A stretch of DNA of 64,000 nt, taken from Brachybacterium halotolerans (GTDB taxonomy: Bacteria; Actinomycetota; Actinomycetes; Actinomycetales; Dermabacteraceae). The stretch lies in assembly GCF_016623465.1 (NCBI RefSeq), contig NZ_JAEDAJ010000001.1, forward strand, positions 689,963 through 753,962. The letters run 5' to 3'. Below, piece by piece: positions 16,983 through 28,451 of the stretch. How positions within the stretch are numbered: the first letter of the stretch is position 1; each line of letters starts with the position of its first letter. Made by a program: the position numbers and the translations under genes. Below the pieces are notes generated by a model. That model had not been told where the DNA came from. It ran no database searches and was given only the letters and a program-made list of their open reading frames with translations.

Positions 16983-19900
16983 TCACCCTTCGTCGCCGTC
17001 GCTCGCGCCCCCGCCGTCGCTCGCCGCGCCGCCGGAGCCGGAGCCCTCGATCTCGCTGTTGGCGTCGACCGCCCGCTGCAGAGCGTCGGAGAGCTCGTCC
17101 TGCGCCGTGCCGTAGGCGTTCCAGTCGCCCTGCTTCATCGCGGCGTCGGCATCCTTGGTGGCCTGGTCCATGTCCTTCAGCGCCTGATCCAGACGCTGCT
17201 GGGCGGTGCCGCCGGCCGTGTCCGACCCCGCGTCGCCGGAGTCGCCCGAGTCCTTCGAGGCGCCCGACGCGTCGCTCTTGTCGGCCTCCCCGCTCTCGGT
17301 GTCCACGGAGCCCGAGACCACATCACTCTGGTCGCTCTGGACCTCCGCGTCGCCCGCGTTGGCACCCGAGTCGCCCTCGAAGACCTTGTCGAGGGCCTCG
17401 TCGAGCGTCGGCGCGAAGCCGATCTTGTCCCCGAAGGAGACCAGCACCAGCTGCAGCAGCGGGTACTGGGTGCCGCCGCCTGCGGACGAGGACTGGATGT
17501 AGACGGGCTGGACGTAGAGCAGACCGCCGCCCACGGGGACCGTGAGCAGGTTGCCGTTGATGACCTCGGAGTTCCCCGACTTCAGCAGGTTCAGCGCCTG
17601 CGAGACGTTGGGCTCGGCGTTGAAGGTGGCCTGGACCTGCCCAGGGCCGTTGACCGGGTTCGTCGTCGGCAGCACCAGGAGGTTCATCTTGCCGAAGGTC
17701 TTGGCGGGGTTGCCGGCCTTGTCCCCTGTCTCCGAGTCCACCGCGAGCAGGCCCGTCATCACGTTCTGCCCGCTCTGCCCCTGATAGGGGATGTAGTTCG
17801 AGGACAGGGTGAAGCGCGGGGACTCCTCCCCCGGCATCTGCATCGTGAGGTAGTACGGCGGCTGCGGGGCCTGGGTGCCCTTGGAGCCGTCGGCGTTGGT
17901 CGATGCCTTCGCCGTCGGGTCCGGCGAGACCTGCCAGAAGTCCTGCTGGCCGAAGAACTCGTCGGCCTCCGTGACGTGGTACTTCGCGAGGATCTCGCGC
18001 TGGGCCTTGAAGTAGTCGGCCGGGTAGCGCAGATGGCTCATGAGGTCGCCGGAGATCTCCGAGGCCGGCTTCAGCGAGTCCGGGAACACCTGCTGCCAGG
18101 ACTTGAGGATCGGGTCCTCGGTGTCCCAGGTGTACAGGTTCACGCTGCCGTCGAAGGCGTTGACGGTGGCTTTCACGGAATTCCGCATGTAGTTCGCGTG
18201 GGCATCCTGGTAGTTGCCGCTCGCGTCCTCCTCGGCGGTCTTGGAGTCGACCGTGGCGGAGTCCAGGTTCTGCTTCGTCGAGTACGGGTAGGCGTCGGTG
18301 GTCGTGTAGCCGTCGATCACCCACACCATCTGTCCGTCCACGACCGCCGGGTACATCTCGGAGTCCAGCTGCAGGAACGGCGCGACCTCCTTCACGCGCT
18401 CCTGCGGCTGACGGTCGTAGAGGATCTGCGAGTCGGAGTTGACGTAGCTGGAGATGACGATGTTGGGGTCGCGGAACTTGATCGCGTACAGCAGGCGGTT
18501 GAAGAAGCTGCCGACCTTCGGTCCGCCGTCACCGGTGAAGGTGTTGTTGTGCTGGGCGCCCTCGTTCTTCTCGTCGGTCCCGGTCTGGTAGTCGAACTCC
18601 TCGGGCTCCGAGCCCTCGGGTCCGCCGACGATCGAGTAGTCCGGGGAGTGGCGGCCGAAGTAGACGCGCTCCTCGAAGTCGCCCAGCTCGCCCTTGCCGG
18701 GGACGCCGGACTGCAGGAAGTCGGGCTCGCCGTCGGAGTTGCGCTGGTTGCCGTAGGCGGCGGCGAGGCCGTAGCCGTGCGTGTAGACGATGTGCCGGTT
18801 GACCCAGCCGCGGCTGTCGAGGTTGAACTTGTCCGGCCGCAGCTCGCGCACACCGATCACGGTGTCCTGGAGGCGGTCGTCGATCGTGTAGCGGTCCACG
18901 CTGAGCACCTGGTCGAAGCCCCAGTACTGGCGGTTCGCCTCGCGCTGCTCGAACGTCGGGGAGACGATCGAGGGGTCCAGCAGCCGGATCTGCGCGGTCG
19001 TGTCGGCGTCCTCGCGCAGGGCGCCCGCCTCGGCCGTGGTGGACGCGGAGTACGAGGTCTCGGTGACGTCGTCGACGTTCCACGCGGTGCGCGTCGCCTC
19101 GATGTTGCGCTGGATGTAGGGCTGCTCGAGGGCGCGCTCGTTCGGGGTCACCTTGAACTGCTGGATGGCCCACGGGTAGGCGGTGCCCACCACGAGGGTG
19201 GAGAGCACCATCAGGCCTGCGCCGACGGCGGGGATCCGCCAGTCGGCCCGCCAGATCCAGAGCACGAAGAGGGCCGCGACGATGACCGCGGCGATCGCGA
19301 GGATCGTCTGGGCGGGCAGGATCGCGTGGACGTCCGTGTAGGAGGCGCCGTCGAAGCGGTCGTGCTCGCCGGTGAGCATGCCGTAGCGGTGGAACCAGTG
19401 GCCCACGCCCAGCAGCAGCACGTAGACGGCGGCGAGGATCCCGAGGTGGCGACGCGCCGTCGTGGTGACCTCGAGGCCGCTCTCCTGCGTCCAGCTGATC
19501 CCGCCGTACACGAAGTGCCCGGCCACGGCCGCGACCGCGGAGACCAGCACCATGAACTGCAGGAACGAGATGATCATCGTGATCACCGGCAGCGTGAACA
19601 CGTAGAAGCCGACGTCCAGACCGAACACCGCGTCGGTGCTGCCGTAGGACTGGGGGTGCAGGAACAGCTGCACGTCCTGCCAGCGTCGGGTCGCGGCGAG
19701 ACCGGCGAAGGCGCCGATGACGACGGGCGCGACGATCGTGATGCCGCGGCGCAGCGGGTCCACGGCCGCGCGGAACTGCTCCATGGCCTCCTGCTCGCGC
19801 GTCACAGGCGGGTAGACCGGCCGGCGCGTGTAGGTCAGGCGCAGGGAGAAGAACAGCGGCACCGCGAACACCAGGAAGCCGATCAGGAACAGGAGCCCCT

Positions 19901-20123
19901 GCGTCAGCCAGCGCGTGGTGAGCACGTCGGTGAAGCCGATCTGGTCGAACCAGAGGAATCTGGTCCATACCGCGGAGGCGATCAGCAGGAGGATCACGAG
20001 GAGCGCGAGCACGCCGATCGTGATCGAGAGCGGGGAGATGCGGCGACGCCTCCCCGACGAACCGGCACCGGCCGGCTGTGGTCGGGGTCGGGGCTGGTCG
20101 CCGAGCGGTGCGGAGAAGCTCAC
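16983..20123 (-). CDS. UPF0182 family membrane protein
   Basis: A 1,046-residue protein of the actinobacterial UPF0182 (COG1615) family. The first 330 residues carry about seven membrane helices, starting SPLSITIGVLALLVILLLIA. A very large extracytoplasmic region follows, with conserved segments such as HIVYTHGYGLAAAYGNQR. The tail beyond about residue 930 is rich in Asp, Ser and Gly, with a helical QQRLDQALKDMDQATKDAD. I chose the GTG at 20123, which has AGAGGACCCC upstream, over an earlier ATG. It is divergent from a PPA1309-like gene, a neighbourhood conserved in many actinobacteria. The biochemical role is unknown. Confidence 0.92.
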   Translation of the reverse strand: MSFSAPLGDQPRPRPQPAGAGSSGRRRRISPLSITIGVLALLVILLLIASAVWTRFLWFDQIGFTDVLTTRWLTQGLLFLIGFLVFAVPLFFSLRLTYTRRPVYPPVTREQEAMEQFRAAVDPLRRGITIVAPVVIGAFAGLAATRRWQDVQLFLHPQSYGSTDAVFGLDVGFYVFTLPVITMIISFLQFMVLVSAVAAVAGHFVYGGISWTQESGLEVTTTARRHLGILAAVYVLLLGVGHWFHRYGMLTGEHDRFDGASYTDVHAILPAQTILAIAAVIVAALFVLWIWRADWRIPAVGAGLMVLSTLVVGTAYPWAIQQFKVTPNERALEQPYIQRNIEATRTAWNVDDVTETSYSASTTAEAGALREDADTTAQIRLLDPSIVSPTFEQREANRQYWGFDQVLSVDRYTIDDRLQDTVIGVRELRPDKFNLDSRGWVNRHIVYTHGYGLAAAYGNQRNSDGEPDFLQSGVPGKGELGDFEERVYFGRHSPDYSIVGGPEGSEPEEFDYQTGTDEKNEGAQHNNTFTGDGGPKVGSFFNRLLYAIKFRDPNIVISSYVNSDSQILYDRQPQERVKEVAPFLQLDSEMYPAVVDGQMVWVIDGYTTTDAYPYSTKQNLDSATVDSKTAEEDASGNYQDAHANYMRNSVKATVNAFDGSVNLYTWDTEDPILKSWQQVFPDSLKPASEISGDLMSHLRYPADYFKAQREILAKYHVTEADEFFGQQDFWQVSPDPTAKASTNADGSKGTQAPQPPYYLTMQMPGEESPRFTLSSNYIPYQGQSGQNVMTGLLAVDSETGDKAGNPAKTFGKMNLLVLPTTNPVNGPGQVQATFNAEPNVSQALNLLKSGNSEVINGNLLTVPVGGGLLYVQPVYIQSSSAGGGTQYPLLQLVLVSFGDKIGFAPTLDEALDKVFEGDSGANAGDAEVQSDQSDVVSGSVDTESGEADKSDASGASKDSGDSGDAGSDTAGGTAQQRLDQALKDMDQATKDADAAMKQGDWNAYGTAQDELSDALQRAVDANSEIEGSGSGGAASDGGGASDGDEG

Positions 20124-20269
20124 GGGGTCCTCTGGGAGAGTCGTGGGATGAACACCGCACCGGGGCTTCATCGCCGGGTGGAGGAGACGCCGCTCCGGAT
20201 ACAGTGTGTGGCCGACCGCGTGCAACGGTGGCCCTCCCATCTTGCCAGGTCTCCCCTGGAAGGATTGTG

Positions 20270-20815
20270 ATGAGTGAGACTCCCCGTGGGGCCGATGCCC
20301 CGCACGACGACCTCGACCCCGCGCAGGCGGCCCTGGCCGGCGTGCTCCTGGAGGTGCTGCGCCACCTCGAGGAGCCGACGCTCGAGCGCGTCCATTGGTT
20401 CGCCCTCCTGCGCAGCGCTCAGCTGCTGGCCGAGCAGCCGGGGCTCGCGGCGCTGCTGGGCGATGACGTGGCGCTGAGCCTGGCCCAGGACTCCCGGCAC
20501 CTCACCCCCGTCGAGCTCGACGACGTGCCCGCGGATTCCGATCCCCTCTCCTCGCTCTCGGCCCTCGCGTGGCCCGAGGGCATCACGGGTCTTGCCGCGT
20601 GCTTCGACCTGAGCGCCGCGCAGCGCGAGGAGCGCGCCCCCGAGGACTCGCTCCCCACGGGCGCCGGCAGCATGCGCGCGGCGGTCGCCGCCCTCGAGGA
20701 CGGCACCATGTTCTGCGCGGTGCGCCGCGAGGGCCACAAGGAGGTCACGCTCGGCGCGCAGCTCCTCCCCGATGTCGTCGCGGCGATCCGCGAGGCCGTC
20801 ACCGGGGAGGAGTGA
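20270..20815 (+). CDS. PPA1309 family protein
   Basis: A 181-residue soluble protein matching the actinobacterial PPA1309 family. Family-like stretches are VHWFALLRSAQLLAEQPG, the LSSLSALAWPEGITGLA segment, and GSMRAAVAALEDGTMFCAVR near the C-terminus. AAGGATTGTG precedes the ATG. It is divergent from UPF0182, with about 150 nt between starts, the usual arrangement. The function is not established. Confidence 0.85.
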   Translation: MSETPRGADAPHDDLDPAQAALAGVLLEVLRHLEEPTLERVHWFALLRSAQLLAEQPGLAALLGDDVALSLAQDSRHLTPVELDDVPADSDPLSSLSALAWPEGITGLAACFDLSAAQREERAPEDSLPTGAGSMRAAVAALEDGTMFCAVRREGHKEVTLGAQLLPDVVAAIREAVTGEE

Positions 20816-20840
20816 GCCCGGTCCGCTGCGGGGACCCGGT

Positions 20841-21425
20841 TCAGAACGGAGCGTCGGCGCCACCCGCTCCCTGACCGGCGAGCTGCCTGCTCTCGTCCTC
20901 CTCCGGCCCTGCGCCGTCCGAGGAGCCCTCGGGCTGCGTGACGGCGGGCGCATCGTCCCCGTCGTCGCCCACGAACCCGCCGAGGGGCCGCACCAGGGAG
21001 TGCTGCCCATCGGGGAAGACCTCTCCGGTGGTGACGTCGACCGGCGGATCGTCGTGGCGCTGTGCGCGCGTCATGTGCGTGGTGCCGAACACGAGATCGT
21101 GGCCCACCGCATCCGCGCGCACCTGCATGCTGCGACCCTCGGAGCCGTCCTCCCATGTCCACTCGGAATAGCTGAGGCGGCCGGTCGCGATGACCGGGTC
21201 GCCCTTCTTCACCGAGCGCAGCATGTTCCTGCCCAGCGCCTTGGTGCCGTAGATGTTGAAGAAGTCCGGGGTGGCGGCGTCCTTGAAGTCGTCGGTCCCC
21301 TTGTCGTAGTAGCGGCGGTTCACGGCGATCCGCACCATCACGGTCGGCTCGCTCTGGTTGTTCGTGACGTGGGCGTCGCTCGTGGCGTTGCCGCGGACGG
21401 TGACGTAGACATCCCTCATGCTCAT
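20841..21425 (-). CDS. ssb: Single-stranded DNA-binding protein
   Basis: A 194-residue SSB with one N-terminal OB fold (residues 1-115; VYVTVRGNATSDAHVTNN, then SVKKGDPVIATGRLSYSEW) and a long Asp/Glu/Gly/Pro-rich tail. The tail ends GAGGADAPF rather than the canonical DDDIPF, keeping only the terminal Pro-Phe; this suggests a second, non-replicative SSB paralogue. The ATG at 21425 has AGGAAGGAACCCGCC in front. It is not near rpsF/rplI, where the main actinobacterial ssb usually lies. The final residues normally bind partner proteins. Confidence 0.9.
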   Translation of the reverse strand: MSMRDVYVTVRGNATSDAHVTNNQSEPTVMVRIAVNRRYYDKGTDDFKDAATPDFFNIYGTKALGRNMLRSVKKGDPVIATGRLSYSEWTWEDGSEGRSMQVRADAVGHDLVFGTTHMTRAQRHDDPPVDVTTGEVFPDGQHSLVRPLGGFVGDDGDDAPAVTQPEGSSDGAGPEEDESRQLAGQGAGGADAPF

Positions 21426-21656
21426 GGCGGGTTCCTTCCTCAGAGGCGGGGCTCGGCCCGCCGTCGGCCCTCTGCCGACTCCCCCAGAGTTCCCAGCAGC
21501 GTTGCCGTCCGCCACGGTCGCGGCAGGAATGGGGAAAACCGCCGATGGGGAGGACCCGCAGGTTCGAGGTGCGAACGTTGTGCCGTGAGCGGGCGGGGGC
21601 GTCGGCCGGCGCATCGGCTCCTCCGCCGGCACCGCCGAGTCCAGGAGACATGAAGA

Positions 21657-21696
21657 GACCGGCGGCCGACTCCTCATCAGGAGCAGGCCGCCGGTC
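21657..21696 (-). terminator. Hairpin downstream of superoxide dismutase
   Basis: An 11-bp stem (GACCGGCGGCC and complement) encloses a nested CTCCT/AGGAG pair. It lies about 80 nt past the superoxide dismutase stop. The rest of the 352-nt gap 21426-21777, between the ssb start and this gene's end, shows no gene; it should contain the ssb promoter. Confidence 0.7.
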
Positions 21697-21777
21697 GAGC
21701 TGATCGCTCGCCCACAGACGCAGCGCCGGTGCTCGGGCGCCCGCGCGGGGGTCAGCGGGTCAGGTGGGTCGAGGCGC

Positions 21778-22404
21778 TCAGGCGCCGGGGTTGACCAGGC
21801 CCTTCGTGCTGCGCGCGTTCTCGAACCGCGCCTGGACATCCGCCCAGTTCACGATGTTCCAGATCGCCTTCACGTAATCGGCCTTCACGTTCTGGTAATC
21901 CAGGTAGAACGCGTGCTCCCACATGTCCAGCTGGAACAGCGGCACCGTCGCGACCGGGATCCCGTTCTGCTGATCGTAGAACTGCTCGATCACCAGGTTC
22001 CCCTCGATCGGCTCATACGCCAGGATCGCCCAGCCCGACCCCTGGATCCCCAGGGCCGCCGCCGTGAACTGCGCCTGGAACGCATCGAACGACCCGAAGT
22101 ACTCGTCGATCGCGCTCGCCAGCTCACCCGTGGGCTTGTCCCCGCCCTCCGGGGAGAGGTTCTTCCAGAAGATCGAGTGGTTCGTGTGACCACCCAGGTT
22201 GAACGCCAGGTCCTTGGACAGCTGGTTGATCGCACCGAAATCGTTCGCCTCGCGCGCCGCCGCCAGCTTCTCCAGCGCCGTGTTCGCGCCCTTCACGTAC
22301 GTCGCATGGTGCTTGTCATGGTGCAGCTCCATGATCCGGCCCGAGATATGGGGCTCCAGCGCCGCGTAGTCATAATCGAGATCGGGAAGCGTGTACTCCG
22401 CCAT
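21778..22404 (-). CDS. sodA: Superoxide dismutase (Mn/Fe)
   Basis: A 208-residue cytoplasmic enzyme converting superoxide to hydrogen peroxide and oxygen. Metal ligands are visible: His in [11 protein letters not shown], His in [10 protein letters not shown], and Asp and His in [23 protein letters not shown] is also a family motif. The length is typical. The start at 22404 ([13 protein letters not shown]) has GGAAGGG about 10 nt upstream; an ATG 9 nt earlier is possible. Metal choice is not certain, but Mn-type residues dominate. It is single-gene, with a hairpin about 80 nt downstream. Confidence 0.97.
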   Translation of the reverse strand: MAEYTLPDLDYDYAALEPHISGRIMELHHDKHHATYVKGANTALEKLAAAREANDFGAINQLSKDLAFNLGGHTNHSIFWKNLSPEGGDKPTGELASAIDEYFGSFDAFQAQFTAAALGIQGSGWAILAYEPIEGNLVIEQFYDQQNGIPVATVPLFQLDMWEHAFYLDYQNVKADYVKAIWNIVNWADVQARFENARSTKGLVNPGA

Positions 22405-22614
22405 GAGGTTCATCCCTTCCATTCGAGGTCGCGGGGACCGCAGACGGGTCCCGCCGTGTCCTCCATCCTGCCACGTCGGCCCTGCATGCGGGCAGGACGC
22501 GTTCACACAGGATCCGCGGTCGACGCGGGCCCCACCGTCTGTCGGCAGCGCGCGCGCCGGCCCCGTCTCCGACGCCCGGCCCCGTTCGTCGGGCAGCCTT
22601 GCGAGAATGGCCCG

Positions 22615-25600
22615 ATGGCGAGCGCACGAGGTGCTGATCGGGGCAGCGGCTCCGGCACGGGGACCGATGCCGGGACGGACCTCGCCCCGGCGTCGGCCGC
22701 CTCTGCGGTGCCCGAGCGCTTCTCGCCCGCGACCCGCGCCTGGTTCACCGAGGCGTTCGCCGCGCCCACGCCCGCACAGCAGGGCGCCTGGGAGGCGATC
22801 GGCCGCGACGAGGACACGCTCGTGGTCGCCCCGACCGGATCGGGCAAGACCCTCGCCGCTTTCCTCACCGCGATCGACGATCTCGCCTTCGGCCGCGACG
22901 AGCGCCCCGGGGCCACCTCCGTCCTCTACGTCTCCCCGCTCAAGGCGCTCGGCGTCGACGTCGAGCGGAACCTCACGTCCCCGCTGGTGGGGACGATGCG
23001 CGCCGCTCAGCGCCTCGGGCTCGCGCACCGCGAGCTGCGGGTGGGCGTGCGCACGGGGGACACCTCTCCCGCCGAGAGGCGGCGTCTGCTCAGCCGCCCG
23101 CCGGACATCCTCATCACGACCCCCGAGTCGCTGTTCCTCATGCTGTCCTCGTCCGCGCGCGAGACCCTCGCCGGCGTGCGCACCGTGATCGTCGACGAGG
23201 TCCACGCGGTCGCGGGCACCAAGCGCGGCGTGCACCTCGCGCTCTCCCTCGCCCGGCTCGACGCGATGCTCGAGCATCCCGCGCAGAGAATCGGGCTCTC
23301 GGCGACCGTGGAACCGGTCGACGAGGTCGCCGCGTTCCTCGGCGGGGCGGGCCGACGGGGCGGGGAGGTGCAGGTGGTGCGTCCGCCGTCGGCCAAGACC
23401 TGGGACATCGGCGTGCGCCTGCCCGTGCCGGACCTGTCCGCGATCGACCCGCCCGCGGACGCGGTCGACGAGGACGACGTCTCGGGGACGATCTGGCCGC
23501 ACGTGGAGCGGGCCGTGCTCGCGGAGGTCCTCACCCATCGCTCGACGATCGTGTTCACGAACTCCCGTCGCCAGGCCGAGCGCCTGACGTCGAAGCTCAA
23601 CACCCTCCACCGCAGGCAGGTCGTCGGCGACGAGGCGGCCCGCGTGCTCGGGGCCGAGGCGGACTCCGATCTCGTGGCCCGTGCACCCGAGGACCTCGCC
23701 GTCTCCCCCGATGAGGTCGAGGACGTGGCCCGTGCGCACCACGGCTCGATGTCCAAGGAGATCCGCGCGAGCATCGAGGACCAGCTGAAGTCCGGGGCGC
23801 TGCGCTGCGTGGTGGCGACCTCCTCCCTCGAGCTCGGCATCGACATGGGGTCGGTGGACCTCGTGATCCAGGTGGAGACGCCGTTCAGCGTCTCGAGCCT
23901 TCTGCAGCGCATCGGCCGGGCCGGGCACGACGTCGGCGCGACCTCGCAGGGGATTCTCCATCCCCTCCATGCCTCCGACGTGCTGCGCGCGGCGGTCACC
24001 GTGCACGAGGCCGTCGAGGGTCGCATCGAGCCGCTCGCGGTGCCCCGCAACACCCTGGACGTGCTCGCCCAGCACACCCTCTCGGCGGCCCTCGCGGAGG
24101 ACCTGGACGTCGAGGACTGGTTCGACCTGGTCCGCGAGGCCCATCCCTACCGCTCGCTGCCGCGCTCGGCCTACGACCAGACGATCGACCTGCTCGCCGG
24201 CCGGTACCCCTCGACCGCCTTCTCGGAGCTGCGGCCGCGGCTCGTGCACGACCACGAGTCCGGCACCCTGCAGGCCCGGCCCGGTGCGCAGCGGCTCGTG
24301 GTCACCAGCGGCGGCACCATCCCCGACCGGGGCCTCTACCCCGTGCACCTGGTCGCGGCCGAGGGGGACACCCAGCCGCGCCGGGTGGGCGAGCTCGACG
24401 AGGAGATGGTCTACGAGTCCCGCCGCGGGGACGTCATCACGCTGGGCACCTCGAGCTGGCGGATCGAGGAGATCACCGCCGACCGCGTCACCGTCTCCCC
24501 CGCCTTCGGCCTCACCGGCCGCATCCCCTTCTGGCACGGCGAGGGCGCTGGGCGGCCGGCGACCCTGGGCCGTGCGATCGCGAGCATGCAGGCCGAGCTC
24601 GCGGCCCTCCCGGACGAGACCGCCCGCGAGCGCCTGGGCTCCCTCGGCCTCGACGAGAACGCGCGCGGCGCCGTCGTCGACCATCTCGCCGAGCAGCAGC
24701 AGGCCACCGGGGTCGTCCCCGGCCCGGACCAGCTGGTGATCGAGCGCTTCCTCGACGAGCTCGGCGACTGGCGGGTGGTGCTGCACTGCGCGCTGGGCCA
24801 GCGGATCACCGGGCCGTGGGCCCTCGCCGTCGGCGCCCGCGTCGAGGAGCGGTACGGGCTGGACGGCCAGGTGATGGCGGCCGACGACGGCATCGTGCTG
24901 CGCATCCCCCACGGCGAGGAGCCTCCCGGGGCGGACCTGTTCGTGTTCACGCCCGAGGAGATCGAGGAGGAGGTGCGGCGGCTCGTCGGCACCTCCGCCC
25001 TGTTCGCCGCCAGGTTCCGCGAGTGCGCTGCCCGGGCCCTGCTGCTGCCGCGCCGCGACCCGCGCTCGCGGGCGCCGCTGTGGCAGCAGCGCCAGAGGGC
25101 CGGCCACCTGCTCGAGGTGGCCCGCCCCTATCCGCAGTTCCCGATCATGCTCGAGGCGGCGCGGGAGTGCCTGCAGGACGTCTACGACCTCCCCGCCCTG
25201 GTCGAGCTCATGCGCGGGGTCGCCGGGCGCCGCGTGCAGGTGCGGGAGGTCGAGACGGACTCCCCCTCGCCCTTCGCGCGGTCCCTGCTGTTCGGCTACC
25301 TCGCCCAGTTCATCTACGACACCGACGCCCCGCTCGCCGAGCGCCGCACCGCCGCCCTCGCCCTGGACCAGTCGCTGCTCGCGGAGCTGCTGGGCAGCGT
25401 GAGCCTGCGGGAGCTGCTCGACGCGCGCGTGATCGAGGACGTCGAGCGCCGCGCGCAGGGCCTCGACGGGGAGCATCCGCTGCGCGGCGCCGAGGACGCG
25501 GCCGACGCCCTGCGCCGCCTCGGCCCGCTCACGCTCGCGCAGATCGCCGCGCGGCTCGCGGAGTCGGACGACCCCGCGGGTGACCGCGCGGAGGACCGCG

Positions 25601-27462
25601 CCGCCGAGATCGGCCGCGAGCTGTTCGACGCGCGCCGCGCCGTCGCCGTGCGCATCGGCGGCGTCGAGCACCTGGCCGCGATCGAGGACGCAGGACTCCT
25701 GCGCGACGCGCTCGGGGCCGCGCTGCCGCCCGGGATCCCCGAGGCGCACCTGGCCGCCGTGCCGCGGGCGGTCGCGGACCTCGTCTCGCGATGGGCGCGC
25801 AGCCGCGGCCCCTTCGCCCCGTCGGACCTCGTCGACGCCTTCGACCTGGCACCCGGGGTCGCGCGCACGGCGCTCGAGCAGCTCACTGCCGAGCGGATCC
25901 TCCAGCAGGGCGAGTTCACCCCCGGCCGCGAGGGCGAGGAGTGGGTGGACGCCCAGATGCTGCGGCGCATCCGCCGGGCCTCCCTGGCCGCCTCGCGCAA
26001 GGACATCGCCCCCGTCCCCCACCCCGTCTACGCGCGCTTCCTCTCCGACTGGCAGCACCTGCCGGCGCGGCGCCCCGACGGGCGCCGGGCCCGGGCCGAC
26101 TGGCGAGGGGCCGATGGCCTGCTCTCGGTGATCGACCAGCTCGCGGGCGTCTCCTTGCCGCTGAGCGCCTGGGAGACCCAGATCCTTCCCGCGCGCCTCC
26201 CGGACTTCTCCCCCGCCGTCCTCGACGCCGCCTTCGCCTCCGGCGAGGTGGTCTGGTCCGGGCACGGCCGGCTCGGTGCGGCCGACGGGTGGGTGCGCCT
26301 CCATCTGGCCGACGCGCTCCCCCTGGGCCTGGATGCGGGGGCCCTCGAGGAGGCAGTGGCCGCGCTCGTCGAGGGATCGCTGCCCGCCCGCGTGCTCGCG
26401 CTGCTGCGTGCGACCCCGGGCGCGCTGCGCCACGGCGAGATCCTCACCGCGCTCGCGAGCGACGCAGAGGACGAGGCGGGCGAGGCCGCCCGCCCGCAGG
26501 ACGTGCACGAGGCCCTCTGGGACCTCGCCTTCGCAGGTCTCGTCACCAACGACTCCTTCGAGGCGCTGCGGACCTATGCGCTGGGTCCCGCACCGTCCCG
26601 CGGCGCGGGACGCTCCGGAGGCGCCGGCCGCTCGAGCCGCTCGCGTCCGCTCACCCGGCGCGGGGCGGCGCGGCTCTCGGCGGCCATGATGCGGCAGGGC
26701 GCCGCCGAGCCGTCGCAGCTGGTCACCGGGCCGGTCGGCGCAGGGCGCTGGTCGGCGCTGCGAGTCGAGGCGGTGGAGCCCTCGGCCCGGTCCGCGGCGC
26801 TCGCGACGCTGCTGCTCGACCGCCACGGCGTCCTCACCCGCGGAGCGATGGACGTGGAGGACGTGCCCGGCTCCTTCGCGGGCGTCTACCGGGTGCTCTC
26901 GGCGCTCGAGGAGGCCGGCAGCTGCCGGCGCGGCTACTTCGTGGACGGCCTCGGCGCCTCCCAGTTCGCGCCCGTGGAGGCCGTGGACCTGCTGCGCGAC
27001 CGCGAGCACGAGGCGGAGGCGCGGCGGCACGCGGTCCCGGATGCGCGCGACGACACCGCCGGGCCCCCGACCCTCGTGCTCGCCGCGACCGATCCGGCGA
27101 ACCCCTATGGCGCCGCCCTTCCCTGGCCGGCCCTGCCGATCGCCCCGCCCGAGGGGACGACCGCACGGCCCGCGCGCCGCGCCGGGACGCTCGTCGTCCT
27201 CGTCGACGGGGAGGTGGCCGCGTTCGTGGAGCGCGGCGGGAAGAGCCTGCTGTGGTGGGCCGGCGAGGACGCCACGCCGCTGGTGGCCGAGCAGCTCGCC
27301 CGCGCGATCCGTGACGACTCCCTGCTGCCGCAGCTGCAGGTCGAGCGGATCGTCGGGCACGGGCTCGAGGACACGGAGGTCGCCCATGTGACCCGGGCGC
27401 TCGTCGACGCCGGCTGCTACCGCTCACCGCGGTCGCTGCGCCTGCGCGCGGGAGGCCGCTGA
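22615..27462 (+). CDS. lhr: ATP-dependent helicase Lhr
   Basis: A 1,615-residue DNA repair helicase of the long Lhr type. Residues 1-450 form the superfamily-2 core: Walker [13 protein letters not shown], motif [15 protein letters not shown] (DEVH), motif III LSAT, motif [12 protein letters not shown] and motif [13 protein letters not shown]. The winged-helix and beta-barrel domains and the long C-terminal region follow. In mycobacteria Lhr is DNA-damage inducible. The stop overlaps the ATG of the next gene, a Nei2 glycosylase, by one base, matching the known Lhr-Nei2 pairing. The ribosome site is weak, so the exact ATG (22615) is less sure. Confidence 0.95.
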   Translation: MASARGADRGSGSGTGTDAGTDLAPASAASAVPERFSPATRAWFTEAFAAPTPAQQGAWEAIGRDEDTLVVAPTGSGKTLAAFLTAIDDLAFGRDERPGATSVLYVSPLKALGVDVERNLTSPLVGTMRAAQRLGLAHRELRVGVRTGDTSPAERRRLLSRPPDILITTPESLFLMLSSSARETLAGVRTVIVDEVHAVAGTKRGVHLALSLARLDAMLEHPAQRIGLSATVEPVDEVAAFLGGAGRRGGEVQVVRPPSAKTWDIGVRLPVPDLSAIDPPADAVDEDDVSGTIWPHVERAVLAEVLTHRSTIVFTNSRRQAERLTSKLNTLHRRQVVGDEAARVLGAEADSDLVARAPEDLAVSPDEVEDVARAHHGSMSKEIRASIEDQLKSGALRCVVATSSLELGIDMGSVDLVIQVETPFSVSSLLQRIGRAGHDVGATSQGILHPLHASDVLRAAVTVHEAVEGRIEPLAVPRNTLDVLAQHTLSAALAEDLDVEDWFDLVREAHPYRSLPRSAYDQTIDLLAGRYPSTAFSELRPRLVHDHESGTLQARPGAQRLVVTSGGTIPDRGLYPVHLVAAEGDTQPRRVGELDEEMVYESRRGDVITLGTSSWRIEEITADRVTVSPAFGLTGRIPFWHGEGAGRPATLGRAIASMQAELAALPDETARERLGSLGLDENARGAVVDHLAEQQQATGVVPGPDQLVIERFLDELGDWRVVLHCALGQRITGPWALAVGARVEERYGLDGQVMAADDGIVLRIPHGEEPPGADLFVFTPEEIEEEVRRLVGTSALFAARFRECAARALLLPRRDPRSRAPLWQQRQRAGHLLEVARPYPQFPIMLEAARECLQDVYDLPALVELMRGVAGRRVQVREVETDSPSPFARSLLFGYLAQFIYDTDAPLAERRTAALALDQSLLAELLGSVSLRELLDARVIEDVERRAQGLDGEHPLRGAEDAADALRRLGPLTLAQIAARLAESDDPAGDRAEDRAAEIGRELFDARRAVAVRIGGVEHLAAIEDAGLLRDALGAALPPGIPEAHLAAVPRAVADLVSRWARSRGPFAPSDLVDAFDLAPGVARTALEQLTAERILQQGEFTPGREGEEWVDAQMLRRIRRASLAASRKDIAPVPHPVYARFLSDWQHLPARRPDGRRARADWRGADGLLSVIDQLAGVSLPLSAWETQILPARLPDFSPAVLDAAFASGEVVWSGHGRLGAADGWVRLHLADALPLGLDAGALEEAVAALVEGSLPARVLALLRATPGALRHGEILTALASDAEDEAGEAARPQDVHEALWDLAFAGLVTNDSFEALRTYALGPAPSRGAGRSGGAGRSSRSRPLTRRGAARLSAAMMRQGAAEPSQLVTGPVGAGRWSALRVEAVEPSARSAALATLLLDRHGVLTRGAMDVEDVPGSFAGVYRVLSALEEAGSCRRGYFVDGLGASQFAPVEAVDLLRDREHEAEARRHAVPDARDDTAGPPTLVLAATDPANPYGAALPWPALPIAPPEGTTARPARRAGTLVVLVDGEVAAFVERGGKSLLWWAGEDATPLVAEQLARAIRDDSLLPQLQVERIVGHGLEDTEVAHVTRALVDAGCYRSPRSLRLRAGGR

Positions 27463-28451
27463 TGCCCGAGGGCGACACCGTCTTCCGCCAGTGCCGGATC
27501 CTCCACGAGGCCCTCGCCGGCGCCGAGATCACCCGCAGCGACCTGCGGGTGCCTGCCGCCGCGACCGCGGACCTGCGCGGCTGGAGCGTGAGCGAGGTGG
27601 TCCCGCGCGGCAAGCACCTGCTGCTGCGGCTGCTCCCTCCCACAGGGCCGGGCGCGCCCACCGGCCCGGGCACGTCCACTCATCCGGGCACGTCCACCCG
27701 GACGGCAGAGCCGCTGACCCTGCACAGCCACCTGATGATGGACGGGATCTGGCACGTCGACGGGGTCTCCCTGCGCTCGAGCGACACGAGCGCCGGCCCG
27801 CGTCCTCGGCACACCGCCCGCGTGGTGCTCGAGGCGATCCGGGTCGACGGCCGCGAGGTCCGCGCGGTCGGGTACGACGTGAAGCAGGTGCGCCTGCTGC
27901 GCACGGCGGACGAGGGCGAGCTCATCGGCCACCTGGGCCCCGACCTGCTCGACCCCGACTGGTCCGAACAGCTGCGTGCGAGGGCGCTCGAGAACCTGCG
28001 TGCACGCCCCGAGCGGCCCGTGGGCCTCGCCCTCCTGGATCAGCGGAACCTCGCCGGGATCGGCAACATCTATCGCTGCGAGCTGTGCTTCCTGCATCGG
28101 GTCCACCCCTCGGCCCCGCTACGCGAGGTCGCGGACCTGCCCGGCATGGTCGATCTCGCGCGGCGCCTGCTCACCGTGAACACAGGCCGTGCGGTGCGGA
28201 TGACGACCGGCGGGATGATGGGCCGACGCGGCGATCTGTGGGTCTACGGGCGGGCCGGGGAGCCATGCCGCCGCTGCGGCGCGCGCATCCAGCGCGGTGA
28301 ACTGCTCGAACCGGAGATCCAGGGCTCCGAGGGACGCGTGATCTTCGCGTGCCCGCGCTGCCAGGCCGGCGCATCGGAGAAGAGCTCACGGCGAGGACAG
28401 GGCGCCGCGGCAGGCTCCCGAGGGTCGCGGGGGCGCGGGTTCAGGACCTGA
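27462..28451 (+). CDS. nei2: DNA glycosylase/AP lyase, Nei2 type (Fpg/Nei family)
   Basis: A 329-residue bifunctional base-excision enzyme that removes oxidised bases. The N-terminus MPEGDTVFR provides the catalytic Pro2 and Glu3. The helix-two-turn-helix region contains LLDQRNLAGIGNIYRCE, and a C-terminal zinc finger has paired CRRC and CPRC cysteines. A Pro/Gly/Thr-rich insertion (about residues 65-85) and a basic Ser/Arg/Gly tail after the zinc finger are extra to the family. It is coupled to lhr by a one-base TGATG overlap and should act with it in repair. Its end overlaps the converging next gene by 11 nt. Confidence 0.93.
   Translation: MPEGDTVFRQCRILHEALAGAEITRSDLRVPAAATADLRGWSVSEVVPRGKHLLLRLLPPTGPGAPTGPGTSTHPGTSTRTAEPLTLHSHLMMDGIWHVDGVSLRSSDTSAGPRPRHTARVVLEAIRVDGREVRAVGYDVKQVRLLRTADEGELIGHLGPDLLDPDWSEQLRARALENLRARPERPVGLALLDQRNLAGIGNIYRCELCFLHRVHPSAPLREVADLPGMVDLARRLLTVNTGRAVRMTTGGMMGRRGDLWVYGRAGEPCRRCGARIQRGELLEPEIQGSEGRVIFACPRCQAGASEKSSRRGQGAAAGSRGSRGRGFRT

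Noticed and set aside
21778-27387. Very long minus-strand open frame opposite lhr
   Set aside because: It is a shadow of the Lhr coding strand in GC-rich DNA. Only its last 209 codons are a real gene (superoxide dismutase).
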